64,000 nucleotides of DNA from CAVSJO01 sp963728445 (GCA_963728445.1 CAVSJO010000004.1:124001-188000), one strand, 5' to 3'; positions 28,045 to 36,690 are shown, numbered from the stretch's first letter. Notes: generated by a model from the letters alone, not told the origin. Translations and numbers: made by a program.

Positions 28045-28525
28045 TTCCGGCTTCCGGCTTCGGCGGCATGGCGCCGTCCAGCCAGCGCGACTCCCCGTTG
28101 GCGTAGTGCTCGTTCTTCCAGACGGGCAGGCGCACCTTGATCTCCTCGATGACGTATCGGCACACAGCGAACGCCTCCGCCCGGTGGGCGGCCGCGACCG
28201 CGATGGCGACGCTCGCCTCCCCCACCTCCAGCTCGCCGGTCCGGTGGGCGACGGCGACGCGGACGGCGCCCCTCCCCTCCCGCACCTGCTCGAGAGCCTT
28301 CTCGCCGATCCCCGCGAGCACGCCCCGCGCCATGTCGGCGTAGGCGTCGTAGCGGATGCCGGTCACGTCCCGTCCCCCGTTCTCGTGGCGGACCGTGCCG
28401 AGGAAGAGCGTCGTCGCACCGGCGTCGGGTCCGGCGACCTCGGCGAGGAGCGCGTCGACGGCCAGAGGCTCGGGACCGACCCGGGCGACGACCCGGCGCC
28501 CGGAAGCAAGCGCGGCTTCGCTCAT
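28037..28525 (-). CDS. moaE: Molybdopterin synthase catalytic subunit
   Basis: MoaE transfers sulfur from thiocarboxylated MoaD to precursor Z to make molybdopterin. The 162-residue product contains GATTLFLGTVRHENGGRDV, the RTGELEVGEASV segment and the catalytic lysine region EEIKVRLPVWKNEHYANGE. It overlaps moaD upstream by four bases and moaA downstream by eight, forming a tight moaDEA unit. Confidence 0.95.
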   Translation of the reverse strand: MSEAALASGRRVVARVGPEPLAVDALLAEVAGPDAGATTLFLGTVRHENGGRDVTGIRYDAYADMARGVLAGIGEKALEQVREGRGAVRVAVAHRTGELEVGEASVAIAVAAAHRAEAFAVCRYVIEEIKVRLPVWKNEHYANGESRWLDGAMPPKPEAGNG

Positions 28526-28767
28526 CCGCCGGACACGGGCGGCAGCAGCGCCACCTCGTCCCCCTCGGCGAGCTTCGCCGACAGCGACGAATACGCGCGG
28601 TTCACGGCGATGGCCGGCTCCGCCGGCAGGTCACGGAAACGCGGGATGTCGGATCGCACCTGGCGGATCAGGTCCGCCGCCGTCGCCCCCGCAGGCAGAC
28701 GCACGTCGAGCTCCGATGCGCCCGCGAGATCGCGGTAGTGGGCGAAGAGAAGCAGTCGAATGGTCAT
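28522..28767 (-). CDS. moaD: Molybdopterin synthase sulfur-carrier subunit
   Basis: An 81-residue ubiquitin-fold protein ending in the essential VSGG terminus, which is adenylated and then thiocarboxylated. I chose the ATG at 28767 (MTIRLLLFAHYRD); the longer frame adds Arg/Pro-rich residues overlapping the preceding gap. It overlaps moaE by four bases. The leader to the upstream CpxP-like gene is 61 bp with no obvious terminator. Confidence 0.93.
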   Translation of the reverse strand: MTIRLLLFAHYRDLAGASELDVRLPAGATAADLIRQVRSDIPRFRDLPAEPAIAVNRAYSSLSAKLAEGDEVALLPPVSGG

Positions 28768-28828
28768 GGGTACTGAAACATGGACGAAACGGGGGCGCGA
28801 AGGCAACACGCCTCGCGCCCGCGATCGA

Positions 28829-29386
28829 TCAGAAGACCGGTCCAAAGGGCGGGCCGCTGGTGTCGGGCGGGGGGACGTCACCGGGGCCGAATCCGCCGCC
28901 GGGGCCGGGACCCCGGCCCTGGCGCATGCGCATGACCCGGTCGTTGAAGCGGGCGCGCAGGGCCATGAACTCCGCCTGCTGCCGCGGCGACAGAATGCGG
29001 GCGAGCTCCTGGTTCTCCTGCTTCCACAGGTCCATCTCCCTGGCGCGGAGGGACCCGAGCTCGTCGAGGAGCGTGTGGAAGTCGGCGTCCGTAGCGTCCG
29101 AGCCCGGCTGGAGCGCCGTGGCGAGGCGACGGCGCACTTCCGCCGCCTCCCGTGCCATGTCCATGCGCTTCTGTGCCGTCGCGAGCACGATGGCGTTCAG
29201 GCGGCGGCTCGCGCTCTCGTCCAGCCCGAGCTGACCGGCGGCCAGCGTGCTGAAGCGCTGCAGCACCTGCTGTTCCAGGCGCTCGCGGCCGCGCGCGGAT
29301 CCGTGCATCGGCCCTTCCTGCGCGAGCCCCCCGGACGGCACGCCGGCGAGGACGGCGAGGACGAGAAGTCCATACCGAAGCCTCAT
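28829..29386 (-). CDS. CpxP/Spy-like periplasmic protein
   Basis: A 185-residue protein with a signal peptide (MRLRYGLLVLAVLAGVPSGG, then LAQE). The mature part is helical and rich in Arg, Gln and Glu. It has the repeated pattern of the LTXXQ/heavy-metal-sensor family, including ARILSPRQQAEFMALR. A Gly/Pro-rich tail follows. Family members act as periplasmic chaperones or stress sensors. Its ATG overlaps the anti-sigma stop by four bases (ATGA), so it is the third gene of an ECF sigma operon and probably belongs to the same envelope response. Confidence 0.75.
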   Translation of the reverse strand: MRLRYGLLVLAVLAGVPSGGLAQEGPMHGSARGRERLEQQVLQRFSTLAAGQLGLDESASRRLNAIVLATAQKRMDMAREAAEVRRRLATALQPGSDATDADFHTLLDELGSLRAREMDLWKQENQELARILSPRQQAEFMALRARFNDRVMRMRQGRGPGPGGGFGPGDVPPPDTSGPPFGPVF

Positions 29387-29997
29387 GAGCCCATCTCCTT
29401 CAGAAGCGTCTGGAGCTGCGCGTCGGACAGGCCGTCGAGCACTGCGCCGCCTGCGACCACGCCCGTGGCGCCGGGCCACTCGGCGAGGGGACTGGAGACG
29501 CCGGCGAGGCCGCCATCGTCCAGTACGTCCGCAGCGACCTCGGGAGCAGTCGATGGTGTGGGCTCGGCGGACCGCCGGACCAGTGTGGCGACCCCGACCA
29601 TCACCACCAGCGACGCGGCGAGGGCAAGGCCCCGGAGGCTCGGCATCCAGGCCGGCCGCCTGCTGCCGCGCTCCCGTCCACCGCTGGCCCGAACGAGGTG
29701 CAGCTTCGGCCGGTCGCTGGCGCTGGCGACGTCGCCCGGCTCGATTCGGGGCTCCGGCGCCTCGCCAGCCCGGGACGTCGCGAGCTCCGCCCGCAGCGCG
29801 GCCTGTACCCGTGCCGCCAGGCCGGGCGGCGCCGCCGGCGCGGCCGCGAGCACGCGCCAGACGAGAGCGGCCTCGTGGCGGCAATCGGGGCACGCGGAGA
29901 GGTGCCGCTCGAGCGCTGCCCGATCGGTCTCCCCCAGCTCCCCGCGCCGTGCGGTCGGGAGCCAGTCCCTTGCCTGTTCGCAGCCGATTCCGTTCAT
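29383..29997 (-). CDS. Anti-sigma factor with zinc-binding domain
   Basis: A 204-residue protein. The N-terminus has the putative anti-sigma zinc-finger HLSACPDC (H-x3-C-x2-C), preceded by CEQARDWLPTARRGELGETD. A single transmembrane helix (LALAASLVVMVGVATLV) lies near residue 125, followed by a periplasmic domain rich in Ala, Val and Gly. This is the ZAS architecture: it would hold the ECF sigma factor at the inner membrane until a periplasmic signal arrives. ATGA overlaps join it to both neighbours. Confidence 0.85.
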   Translation of the reverse strand: MNGIGCEQARDWLPTARRGELGETDRAALERHLSACPDCRHEAALVWRVLAAAPAAPPGLAARVQAALRAELATSRAGEAPEPRIEPGDVASASDRPKLHLVRASGGRERGSRRPAWMPSLRGLALAASLVVMVGVATLVRRSAEPTPSTAPEVAADVLDDGGLAGVSSPLAEWPGATGVVAGGAVLDGLSDAQLQTLLKEMGS

Positions 29998-30563
29998 CCC
30001 AGCAGCTCCCTGAGACGCTTGATCCCATGATGATAGTTCACGCGAGCCGACGCCTCCGTCGAGTCGATCACCTCTCCGATCTCCCGGTGGCTCAGTCCCT
30101 GGTAGATGCGCAGCGACACGGCCATCCTCTGCTTCTCCGGAAGCTCCGCCAGCGCGAGCTCGATCCGCGCCGCCTCGCCCCGCAGGACCGCGGCCGCCGC
30201 CGGATCCGCCGCCGATTCGTCCACCGCCGGTTCCTCGGGCAGCGGAGACTCGCGCCGGCGTGTGCTCCGGCGGCCCGCCGACCGGGCCGCGTTCGCCGCG
30301 ACGCGGAGCAGCCATGTCCGGAAGCTCGCCTCGCCCCTGAACGTGTCCAGGGAGCGGAGCACCCGGATCCAGGTCTCCTGCGCGGCATCCTGGGCGGCGT
30401 CCCTGTCCGCGAGCACGCGCAGCGCCACCTGGTAGACCGCGTCCAGGTGGCGAGCGACGAGCATGTCGAGCGCGGACGCGTCGCCGTGCCGCGCCCGCCC
30501 GACGAGCGCCTCGTCGCTCGCGTCACCCGGGCGCTCCCGCACCACTTCCGTTCGCTCGCTCAC
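29994..30563 (-). CDS. ECF-type RNA polymerase sigma factor
   Basis: A 189-residue sigma factor of the extracytoplasmic-function type. Region 2 shows DAVYQVALRVLADRDAAQDA and TWIRVLRSLDTFRGEASFR. Region 4 shows LAELPEKQRMAVSLRIYQGL, then SHREIGEVIDSTEASARV. The linker is Pro/Glu-rich. The start is GTG at 30563; a nearby ATG upstream hits a stop after three codons. It heads the sigma/anti-sigma/CpxP-like operon. Confidence 0.92.
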   Translation of the reverse strand: MSERTEVVRERPGDASDEALVGRARHGDASALDMLVARHLDAVYQVALRVLADRDAAQDAAQETWIRVLRSLDTFRGEASFRTWLLRVAANAARSAGRRSTRRRESPLPEEPAVDESAADPAAAAVLRGEAARIELALAELPEKQRMAVSLRIYQGLSHREIGEVIDSTEASARVNYHHGIKRLRELLG

Positions 30564-30597
30564 CCGTTCATGGGACGTTCTGCGGGCCCAGGACGTT

Positions 30598-30638
30598 AAA
30601 ACGCAACGGGCGCCCCTCCCTCACGGGAAGAGGCGCCC
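30598..30638 (-). terminator. Intrinsic terminator after the HU-like gene
   Basis: About 25 nt after the HU stop the minus strand forms GGGCGCC...GGCGCCC, extended inward by TCTTCCC/GGGAGG around a GTGA loop (30608-30638). GTTGCGTTTT follows. It separates the HU gene from the ECF sigma operon. Confidence 0.7.
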
Positions 30639-30664
30639 GGGGCGCCGCTCGCAGGCCGACGGAG

Positions 30665-30958
30665 TCAGCCGTCGCCGTTCTCCGACACCTGGACACGGAG
30701 GTCCTTCGAGGGCTTGAAGACCGGAACGGCGCGGGACGGCACCTTGACCGGATCGCCCGTACGCGGATTCCTCGCCATGCGGGAGCGCCGCTCCCGGACC
30801 TTGAAGGTCCCGAAACCACGGATCTCGATGTGGTTGTGCTCGGAGAGAGCCTTCTTGATGGCGTTCAGAAGCCCGTCCACCACCAGCGCGCAGTCCTTCT
30901 TGGTGATGCCCGGCCCGATTGCATCCGCAACCTGCTCGACGAGATCCGCCTTGGTCAT
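30665..30958 (-). CDS. HU/IHF-family DNA-binding protein
   Basis: A 97-residue histone-like protein: the helical part MTKADLVEQVADAIG, then the beta-arm region GFGTFKVRERRSRMARNPRT. The PRTGDPVKVPSRAVPVFKPS segment contains the conserved arm Pro. It bends and compacts DNA as a dimer. I use the ATG at 30958, preceded by GGAGGAAC; an upstream frame to 31021 has no family match. HU and IHF cannot be told apart with confidence. Confidence 0.92.
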   Translation of the reverse strand: MTKADLVEQVADAIGPGITKKDCALVVDGLLNAIKKALSEHNHIEIRGFGTFKVRERRSRMARNPRTGDPVKVPSRAVPVFKPSKDLRVQVSENGDG

Positions 30959-31157
30959 GGTTGTTCCTCCAACGCCCTTCGTTTCTGGAGATACGACAAG
31001 CGCGGCCGTCGTCCGTGGCACGGACGTCCCGCCTTCATCCTGCGCGGCCGCGTCGTTGCGGAGCTCTTCTGGCTGGATGGATCGCGGGTCGGGCGCTCGC
31101 CCGAAAAAACCGCTCGCGTCGGCGAACTCGTTATCCGTAAACGCGATAGGCCTCGTA

Positions 31158-31186
31158 CGTTAACGCCCGCCTCGATTCCGCGTCAA
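31158..31186 (-). promoter_or_regulatory. Possible promoter upstream of the HU-like gene
   Basis: TTGACG (31181-31186, overlapping the carA stop), a 17-bp spacer and a weak TTAACG (31158-31163) on the minus strand. A leader of about 190 nt would follow, containing a 7-bp hairpin at 31089-31104 next to a T6 run. Only the -35 box is strong. Confidence 0.3.
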
Positions 31187-32310
31187 GAGTTCTGAACCGC
31201 CGGCTGCCGCCGGCTGGCCATCGCATCCACGAAGCGGTCGAAGAGGTAGCGCGAATCATGAGGGCCGGGAGCCGACTCGGGGTGGTACTGCACGCTGAAC
31301 AGCGGCAGCTCCCGATGCTCGATGCCCTCCACGGTGCCGTCGTTCAGGTTGACGTGGGTTACCCGGAGGTCGGGAGCGCCCGGCACGGCGTCGCCCTCCC
31401 CGCCCCGCACGGCGAAGCCGTGATTCTGGGACGTGATCTCGACCTCGCCGGTCTCGAGCCGACGGACGGGGTGATTGGCCCCGCGGTGCCCGTACAGGAG
31501 CTTGTACGTCTCGGCTCCGAAGGCGCGGCCGAGGAGCTGGTGCCCGAGGCAGATCCCGAAGATGGGGATGCCGCGATCGGCGGCTTCGCGAATGGCGTCC
31601 AGGGCCGGCTCGACGGCGTCGGGATCGCCGGGCCCGTTGGACAGGAAGATGCCATCGGGATCCAGATCGAGGGCCGCCTCGACCGGCGTCGCGGCGGGTA
31701 CGACGGTGACGCGGCAGCCGCGCTCGGCGAGCAGGCGGGGCGAATGGCCCTTCACCCCGAAGTCCCACGCGACGACGTGGAACCGCTCCTCTCCCACGGC
31801 CGGGACCTCGTACGACTCCTCGGTGCTCACGTCCCCGGTGAGGTCGAGGTGCTCCATGCGGGGGTGCGCCTCGATCGCCTTCCGAACCTCTTCTTCCGAC
31901 ACGTCCGCGGTGGCAATGGCCCCGCGCATGGCGCCCGCCGATCGAATGTGCCGCGTGAGTGCGCGCGTGTCGACCTCGGAGATGGCCACCACGCCGCTCC
32001 GGTCGAGGTAGCCCTGCAGCGACTCGGTGCCGCGCCAGCCGGTCCACGTCGGCGATACCTCCCGCACGACGAAGCCGGCGACCTGCGTGCCCTTCGACTC
32101 CTCGTCGCCGGCGTTCACGCCGTAGTTGCCGATGAGCGGGTACGTCATCGTGACGATCTGGCCGGCGTAGGATGGGTCCGTGAGGACCTCCTGGTAGCCG
32201 GTCATGGACGTGTTGAAGACGACCTCGCCGACGGCGACGCCGCTGGCGCCCACTGCGACGCCTTCGAAGCGGCGGCCGTCCTCGAGAAGGAGGTATGCGG
32301 GTTCGGGCAT
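31183..32310 (-). CDS. carA: Carbamoyl-phosphate synthase small subunit
   Basis: CarA is the glutamine amidotransferase subunit that supplies ammonia to CarB for carbamoyl phosphate, used for pyrimidines and arginine. The 375-residue product has VFNTSMTGYQEVLTDPSYAG in the N-terminal domain and the class I amidotransferase triad: Cys in GICLGHQLLG, and His and Glu in YHPESAPGPHD. carB is not adjacent in this window; the next genes are the HU gene downstream and a divergent lipoprotein upstream. Confidence 0.96.
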   Translation of the reverse strand: MPEPAYLLLEDGRRFEGVAVGASGVAVGEVVFNTSMTGYQEVLTDPSYAGQIVTMTYPLIGNYGVNAGDEESKGTQVAGFVVREVSPTWTGWRGTESLQGYLDRSGVVAISEVDTRALTRHIRSAGAMRGAIATADVSEEEVRKAIEAHPRMEHLDLTGDVSTEESYEVPAVGEERFHVVAWDFGVKGHSPRLLAERGCRVTVVPAATPVEAALDLDPDGIFLSNGPGDPDAVEPALDAIREAADRGIPIFGICLGHQLLGRAFGAETYKLLYGHRGANHPVRRLETGEVEITSQNHGFAVRGGEGDAVPGAPDLRVTHVNLNDGTVEGIEHRELPLFSVQYHPESAPGPHDSRYLFDRFVDAMASRRQPAVQNS

Positions 32311-32370
32311 TCGGGATCGGGTGCGGGTTGGGGTCGCGGCAAGCTAGAGGGATCGGGGGGATGCGGCAAG

Positions 32371-32442
32371 GCTGAGGCTGAGGCTGAGGCTGAGGCTGAG
32401 GCTGAGGCTGAGGCTGAGGCTGGGGCTGGGGCTGGGGCTGGG
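32371..32442. repeat. Hexanucleotide array (GCTGAG)8(GCTGGG)4
   Basis: Twelve uninterrupted 6-bp units in the 249-bp divergent gap between carA and the lipoprotein gene: eight GCTGAG, then four GCTGGG variants. It sits about 60 bp upstream of carA and 118 bp upstream of the lipoprotein ATG, where copy number could alter promoter spacing. The same hexamer recurs in the E2 gene at 37508-37537 and, inverted, at 37891-37980. The rest of this gap shows no other clear element. Confidence 0.9.
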
Positions 32443-32559
32443 TGTCGGGTCCGGGTGTGGTTTTCCGCTCGTCGTGTGGGAGGCGGGACCGTCTCCCGGC
32501 GCGGCGTGGCGGCCGGAACCGCGAGCCGTGGCTCCATCCACCCGATCCCGGAGGTCGAG

Positions 32560-35235
32560 ATGCACGAGTTCCCACGGGCCGGCACGTCCTGCGCCCGCGG
32601 CGTCGGAGCGCTGCTGATCCTCTTCACGCTGGCCGGCTGCGCGGACGAACCCGCGGGGCCCGCAACAGCCCCCATGTCCCCCCGCCTTCCGGCCTTCGCG
32701 GGGGACGTCGTTCCGGTTACGACCGACCTCACCTCGACCACGGGCGTTCCCATGGCGTCGCTGTCCGGCACGGCAGCGCCGAAGTGGAGGCCGGAGGCCA
32801 TCAATGCGAGCAATTGGGTGACGGGGACGCAGACCTTGTTGGGTCACGCCGTCCTCTGGCGCGGCGGCGATCCGGAGATCCTTCCGCCTCCAGAATCGGT
32901 CACGGGCGCGGGCCTGGAGGGGCTCGGGATCAACGACGCCGGCATTGTCGTCGGACGGGCCACTCCGCTGTACTACCAGCCTTTCATGTGGGACCCCACG
33001 ACGAACACCACCACGCTGCTTCCGTACCCGGAAGACGCGCTGGCAGGCGCAATCATCGGTGCCGAGGACGTCGATGACGACGGAAACGTGCTGGTGGAGT
33101 ACAGCAACAAGGGTTCGACCTGCTCCCCGGTCGGGGACGCGGCGCTCTACAAGCTGCCTTCGGGCCCCTATACGTATCTCGACTACGGACCCGACTGTTC
33201 GACGGGCGTCGTGGGCCGGGCGATCGACGGCGGAACGGTGATCGGATGGCTGAGCAGCTCCCAGGGCTCCTTCCTCTGGAGTGGTGGAGTCTTCACCGTT
33301 GGGGAGCAATGGAATCCCGCGGACCTCGCCATCGACGGGAATTACGCCGCTGGTCTGGCGGACGTCGGAACGGGTGGACGCGTTCCGGTCCGGAAGGTTC
33401 TCGGAGGATCGTTCGAGCCTCTGCCGCTTCCGGATGGCGCGTCCTCGGCCGTGGTCTCCGCCGTCAACCGCCTGGGCTGGGTCGTGGGCCATGTGACAAC
33501 GCCGGACGGAACGCACGCCTACCTGTGGAAGACGCCAACCGAGGGCATCGATCTCGGCACTCTCGAGGGCGACGTCTACAGCAGGGCCACGGATGTCAAC
33601 GACGCCGGCTACATCGTGGGAACCTCGAAGTCCAGTGCCGGATCGTCCTACGACAATCCCGTGGTCTGGTACGTCGACCCGTCGGCCGGCACAACCCCAA
33701 GCGCCGATCTCCAGGTGACGCTCACGGAGACCTCGACCGGACCGTACGTGACCGGCGACGAGGTGTCGTACACGGCCCACGTCCTGAATCTCGGCGGCGA
33801 CCCCGTCGAAGCGACGCTCACGGTCACGCCGGAGTTCATCCACCAGGGCTCGGAGTGGGGCACGTTCGACACGGGCGACGGCATCATCAACGGGGTGTTC
33901 TCGCTGCCGATCGGAGCCCTCGCCGAGAGCGAGAGCGTCGAAGTGCCGTTCACGATCGTCTACGACGGCTTCGGAACCCATGGCCTGAGCGCGGCCGTCG
34001 ACGGTGACTACGACGAGACGAACGCGGACGACAATTCCGCGAGCCTCACGACGAGTGTCGACCTGGATCTCTCTGCCGCCGGCCTTCAGGGGGGTGCGCT
34101 GGACCTTCCCGCCGCGGCCATCTCGGACGGGCTGCCGCTGACCATCTTCGGGCTGCGCGTTCCCGCCAGCCTGATCGCCGGGCATCCGGGGCCGGTCTTC
34201 TACCCCTCCGCGCTCACGCCTTCGACGCTGGTCTCGGTCTCCGGAGGCGGAATCGATGCAGACGACGCGAACTTCGACGCGAGCGATGGCAGCGACTTCC
34301 GTCCACGCCCGAAGACGCTCCCGGCGAGCTATGCACCGGCGCCGGACGCGACGATCGCGTCCCTGCTCGTCGCAACGCAGCCCGAATGGTTGGCCGGTCA
34401 CGTGCAGTTCCCCATGCTCGACGGTGCGAGCAAACACGACCGCATCATCGTCCTTCGCGGAAAGACGCACCTCAAGGTCATCAGCGCAGGTGACGTTCCG
34501 ATCGGCGTGGACGCGTCGGAAACGACGGACGGCCTGGTAGTCACGGGCGAGGGAACGGGCGCGACCGACGCCCAGCTCGCGATGTGCGACGCGACCAGCT
34601 TCAACGTCCACGCGGGCGGCGGCGACAAGGCGGATCTGCTGTGCGGCTCGCTGACGACGACCGTCCTCGAGGGCGACGTGAGCATCACCCTCTCCGACGG
34701 AACCCAGGTGGACGTCCCGGCGGGGGCGACGGCGTACATCGAGGCCGCCGTCGGCGGCGGCTACACGGTGAACGCCCGAACCGGCACGATCAGCGTCAGC
34801 TCCGGAGGCCAGACGATCGAGGTGCCCGAGGGAGACGACGTGCACGTTCCGTTGATCACGGGCGAGCTCGAAGGGTGCGGGCACGGCTTCTGGAAGAACC
34901 ACGATGATCCCGCCCGGTTTCCGGCGGCGTGGCCGCTCACGGGATACGCTCCGGACCAGCGTCTGGAGGACGAGAACGTATTCGGCGTCGACGTCGGAAG
35001 TCCGGACCTCACCCTGGAGGAAGCATTGAAGGCCCGTGGCGGCGGCATGAACGCACTCCTTCGTGAGGCGGTGGCTGCACTGCTGAACGCGTCCCACCCG
35101 CACATCAACTACGGCATGTACGGTTCGGAGGTGATCTCGCGCTTCGCGACTGCCGTCTCGCAGGGGGACTACGAGGCGACGAAGAACACCTTCGAGGAGC
35201 TCAACCAGAACTCGTGCCCGATCAACGGGAAGTGA
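32560..35235 (+). CDS. Large secreted lipoprotein with HAF-like repeats and GFWKNH C-terminal domain
   Basis: An 891-residue protein with a lipobox (LAGC, Cys27) after a short hydrophobic signal, so it is probably membrane-anchored and surface or periplasmic. Residues about 100-390 contain HAF-type repeats, recognisable by GINDAGIVVG, VNRLGWVVG and VNDAGYIVG. Next comes a CARDB-like beta domain with YTAHVLNLGGDPVEATLTV and DETNADDNSASL. A beta-rich FecR-like segment (about 620-770) follows, then a C-terminal module opening GCGHGFWKNHDDP. The last resembles the G-x-W-K-N-H modules found at the ends of many secreted bacterial and archaeal proteins. The start ATG has GGAGG upstream. Function is unknown; adhesion or extracellular binding is a guess. 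Confidence 0.8.
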   Translation: MHEFPRAGTSCARGVGALLILFTLAGCADEPAGPATAPMSPRLPAFAGDVVPVTTDLTSTTGVPMASLSGTAAPKWRPEAINASNWVTGTQTLLGHAVLWRGGDPEILPPPESVTGAGLEGLGINDAGIVVGRATPLYYQPFMWDPTTNTTTLLPYPEDALAGAIIGAEDVDDDGNVLVEYSNKGSTCSPVGDAALYKLPSGPYTYLDYGPDCSTGVVGRAIDGGTVIGWLSSSQGSFLWSGGVFTVGEQWNPADLAIDGNYAAGLADVGTGGRVPVRKVLGGSFEPLPLPDGASSAVVSAVNRLGWVVGHVTTPDGTHAYLWKTPTEGIDLGTLEGDVYSRATDVNDAGYIVGTSKSSAGSSYDNPVVWYVDPSAGTTPSADLQVTLTETSTGPYVTGDEVSYTAHVLNLGGDPVEATLTVTPEFIHQGSEWGTFDTGDGIINGVFSLPIGALAESESVEVPFTIVYDGFGTHGLSAAVDGDYDETNADDNSASLTTSVDLDLSAAGLQGGALDLPAAAISDGLPLTIFGLRVPASLIAGHPGPVFYPSALTPSTLVSVSGGGIDADDANFDASDGSDFRPRPKTLPASYAPAPDATIASLLVATQPEWLAGHVQFPMLDGASKHDRIIVLRGKTHLKVISAGDVPIGVDASETTDGLVVTGEGTGATDAQLAMCDATSFNVHAGGGDKADLLCGSLTTTVLEGDVSITLSDGTQVDVPAGATAYIEAAVGGGYTVNARTGTISVSSGGQTIEVPEGDDVHVPLITGELEGCGHGFWKNHDDPARFPAAWPLTGYAPDQRLEDENVFGVDVGSPDLTLEEALKARGGGMNALLREAVAALLNASHPHINYGMYGSEVISRFATAVSQGDYEATKNTFEELNQNSCPINGK

Positions 35236-35263
35236 GTTCGACGTTCCGGTAGCTGCGTCCCTT

Positions 35264-35301
35264 CCGGCCGGCGAGTTGCGGATTTCGCGCTCGTCGGCCG
35301 G
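35264..35301 (+). terminator. Hairpin after the lipoprotein gene
   Basis: A 12-bp stem with one G-U pair (CCGGCCGGCGAG / CTCGTCGGCCGG) and a 14-nt loop, starting 29 bp after the stop. There is no T-run, so it may end transcription only weakly or protect the 3' end. Confidence 0.45.
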
Positions 35302-35366
35302 GGGGACTGCCGGACGGTTCCGGCGCCCGCTTGCACGCCGGCGGACTCGCCGCGAGCTTCGGGGCC

Positions 35367-35969
35367 ATGGCTGACCTCATCTACATCTACGCCGACGAAT
35401 CCTGCCTGGGAAACCAGTTCACGGACCGCGACTCACCCGGAGGCGCGGGGGTCCTCTACGAGCTCTGGCGCGGCGGGACCTGGGAGCGTAAGGACCTGTG
35501 GCTGAGCGCGGCGGGCACCACGAACAACCGCATGGCGCTGGCGGGCGCGGCGGCGGCGCTGGACGCGCTGAAGCGGCCGTGCGACGTCGTCTTCACCTCC
35601 GACTCCCAATACCTGGTGAAGGGCATGCGGGAGTGGGTACCGGGCTGGGTTCGCAGGAACTGGAAGCGGAAGTCGGGGCCCGTCGAGAACATGGAGATGT
35701 GGAAGGAGCTGCTGCGGGCGGCGCGGCGCCATCGCATCGACTGGCGATGGGTGAAGGGCCACGCGGGGCACCCGCAGAACGAGTACGCCAACGACCTCGC
35801 GGTGAAGGCCGCCAAGGACCAGACCGCGTCCGCCGGAACGGTCGCGTCCGGTTTCGGGGAGTGGCTGGAGGCAGAGCGGGAGAAGGACCGCTACTGGGAC
35901 TTCATCGAGCACGCTCCGCCGGACGACGAGACGGTCTTCCGGCCCGTGCCGGTTCCCGGGCGCGGGTAG
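35367..35969 (+). CDS. RNase H-like protein with altered active site
   Basis: A 200-residue protein aligned by eye with RNase HI, which degrades RNA in RNA:DNA hybrids. The fold motifs are YADESCLGN (Asp10), TTNNRMALAG, TSDSQYLVKG (Asp79), and WVKGHAGHPQNEYANDLA (His132, Asp143). The second carboxylate of the DEDD set, the Glu of NRMEL in E. coli RNase HI, is Ala57 here, read directly from codon GCG. A 45-residue C-terminal extension is extra. It may be a reduced-activity or specialised nuclease, or the missing acid may be supplied by another residue such as Glu11. I chose ATG 35367, which puts Asp10 at the usual position. Confidence 0.82.
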   Translation: MADLIYIYADESCLGNQFTDRDSPGGAGVLYELWRGGTWERKDLWLSAAGTTNNRMALAGAAAALDALKRPCDVVFTSDSQYLVKGMREWVPGWVRRNWKRKSGPVENMEMWKELLRAARRHRIDWRWVKGHAGHPQNEYANDLAVKAAKDQTASAGTVASGFGEWLEAEREKDRYWDFIEHAPPDDETVFRPVPVPGRG

Positions 35970-36033
35970 AGGCGCGTCGTATTCCTCGCACCCTCCGCGG
36001 GCTGGGCCCCGTCCGCCGGCCCTGCACCATCCC

Positions 36034-36690
36034 TCACGTCGCCGCTCGCACGCTCCGCTCGAAGACGGCTCCGAACGCGTCTGCCGCGTGCGTCGCCACG
36101 TCGTCGATCCCCACGACCCTGCCGAGGAGACGGGAAACCGACGTGACGCCGTACTCCCGGATCCCGCACGGCACGATGGCGTCGAAGAAGTCGAGGTTGG
36201 TCGACACGTTCAGCGCGAAGCCGTGGGACGTGATCCAGCCGCTGGAGACGCGCACGCCGATGGCGGCGATCTTCTCGTCGCCCACCCACACGCCGGTGAG
36301 TCCCTCCTTGCGGCTGCCCTCGATGCCGAACGGAGCGAGGGCGCGGATGAGCGACTCCTCGATGTCGCGGACGTAGCGGTGCAGATCCTTGCGATCGGGC
36401 TTGAGATCGAGAATGGGATAGCCGACGAGCTGACCCGGGCCGTGGTAGGTCACGTCCCCGCCCCGCCCCGTCTCGAAGAGCTCGATGCCCAGGAGACGTC
36501 GCTCGGCGGCGTCGAGGAGGACGTTCTCCTCGTGGGACGACGTGCCGAGGGTGATCACGTGCGGGTGCTCGAGCAGAAAGAGCGTGTCGGGCACCTCGCC
36601 GGCGCGGCGCCGGCGGACGTGGTCCTCCTGGATGCAAAGGGCCTCGGCGTAGGAAACGGTGTCGAGCCGCCGGATCACCAGGTCGCGCAT
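36034..36690 (-). CDS. lipB: Octanoyl-[acyl-carrier-protein]:protein N-octanoyltransferase
   Basis: LipB moves octanoate from acyl carrier protein to the lipoyl domain lysine of E2 and similar proteins. The 218-residue product has GRGGDVTYHGPGQLVGYPIL, EKIAAIGVRVSSGWITSHGF with the catalytic Lys, and IVPCGIREYGVTS with the catalytic Cys. It lies 20 bp downstream of the E2 gene whose lipoyl domain is its likely substrate. lipA is not in the window. Confidence 0.95.
   Translation of the reverse strand: MRDLVIRRLDTVSYAEALCIQEDHVRRRRAGEVPDTLFLLEHPHVITLGTSSHEENVLLDAAERRLLGIELFETGRGGDVTYHGPGQLVGYPILDLKPDRKDLHRYVRDIEESLIRALAPFGIEGSRKEGLTGVWVGDEKIAAIGVRVSSGWITSHGFALNVSTNLDFFDAIVPCGIREYGVTSVSRLLGRVVGIDDVATHAADAFGAVFERSVRAAT

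Noticed and set aside
29383..30315. Upstream extension of the anti-sigma frame to 310 residues
   Set aside because: The extension overlaps the sigma gene completely and is Arg/Gly-rich shadow. The ATGA-coupled start at 29997 fits.
31089..31116. Hairpin next to a T6/A6 run between carA and the HU gene as a terminator
   Set aside because: On the minus (transcribed) strand the T-run precedes the hairpin instead of following it, and on the plus strand it is an A-run.
32371..32442. Repeat array considered as a CRISPR or minisatellite-like integration site
   Set aside because: Units are 6 bp and contiguous with no spacers.
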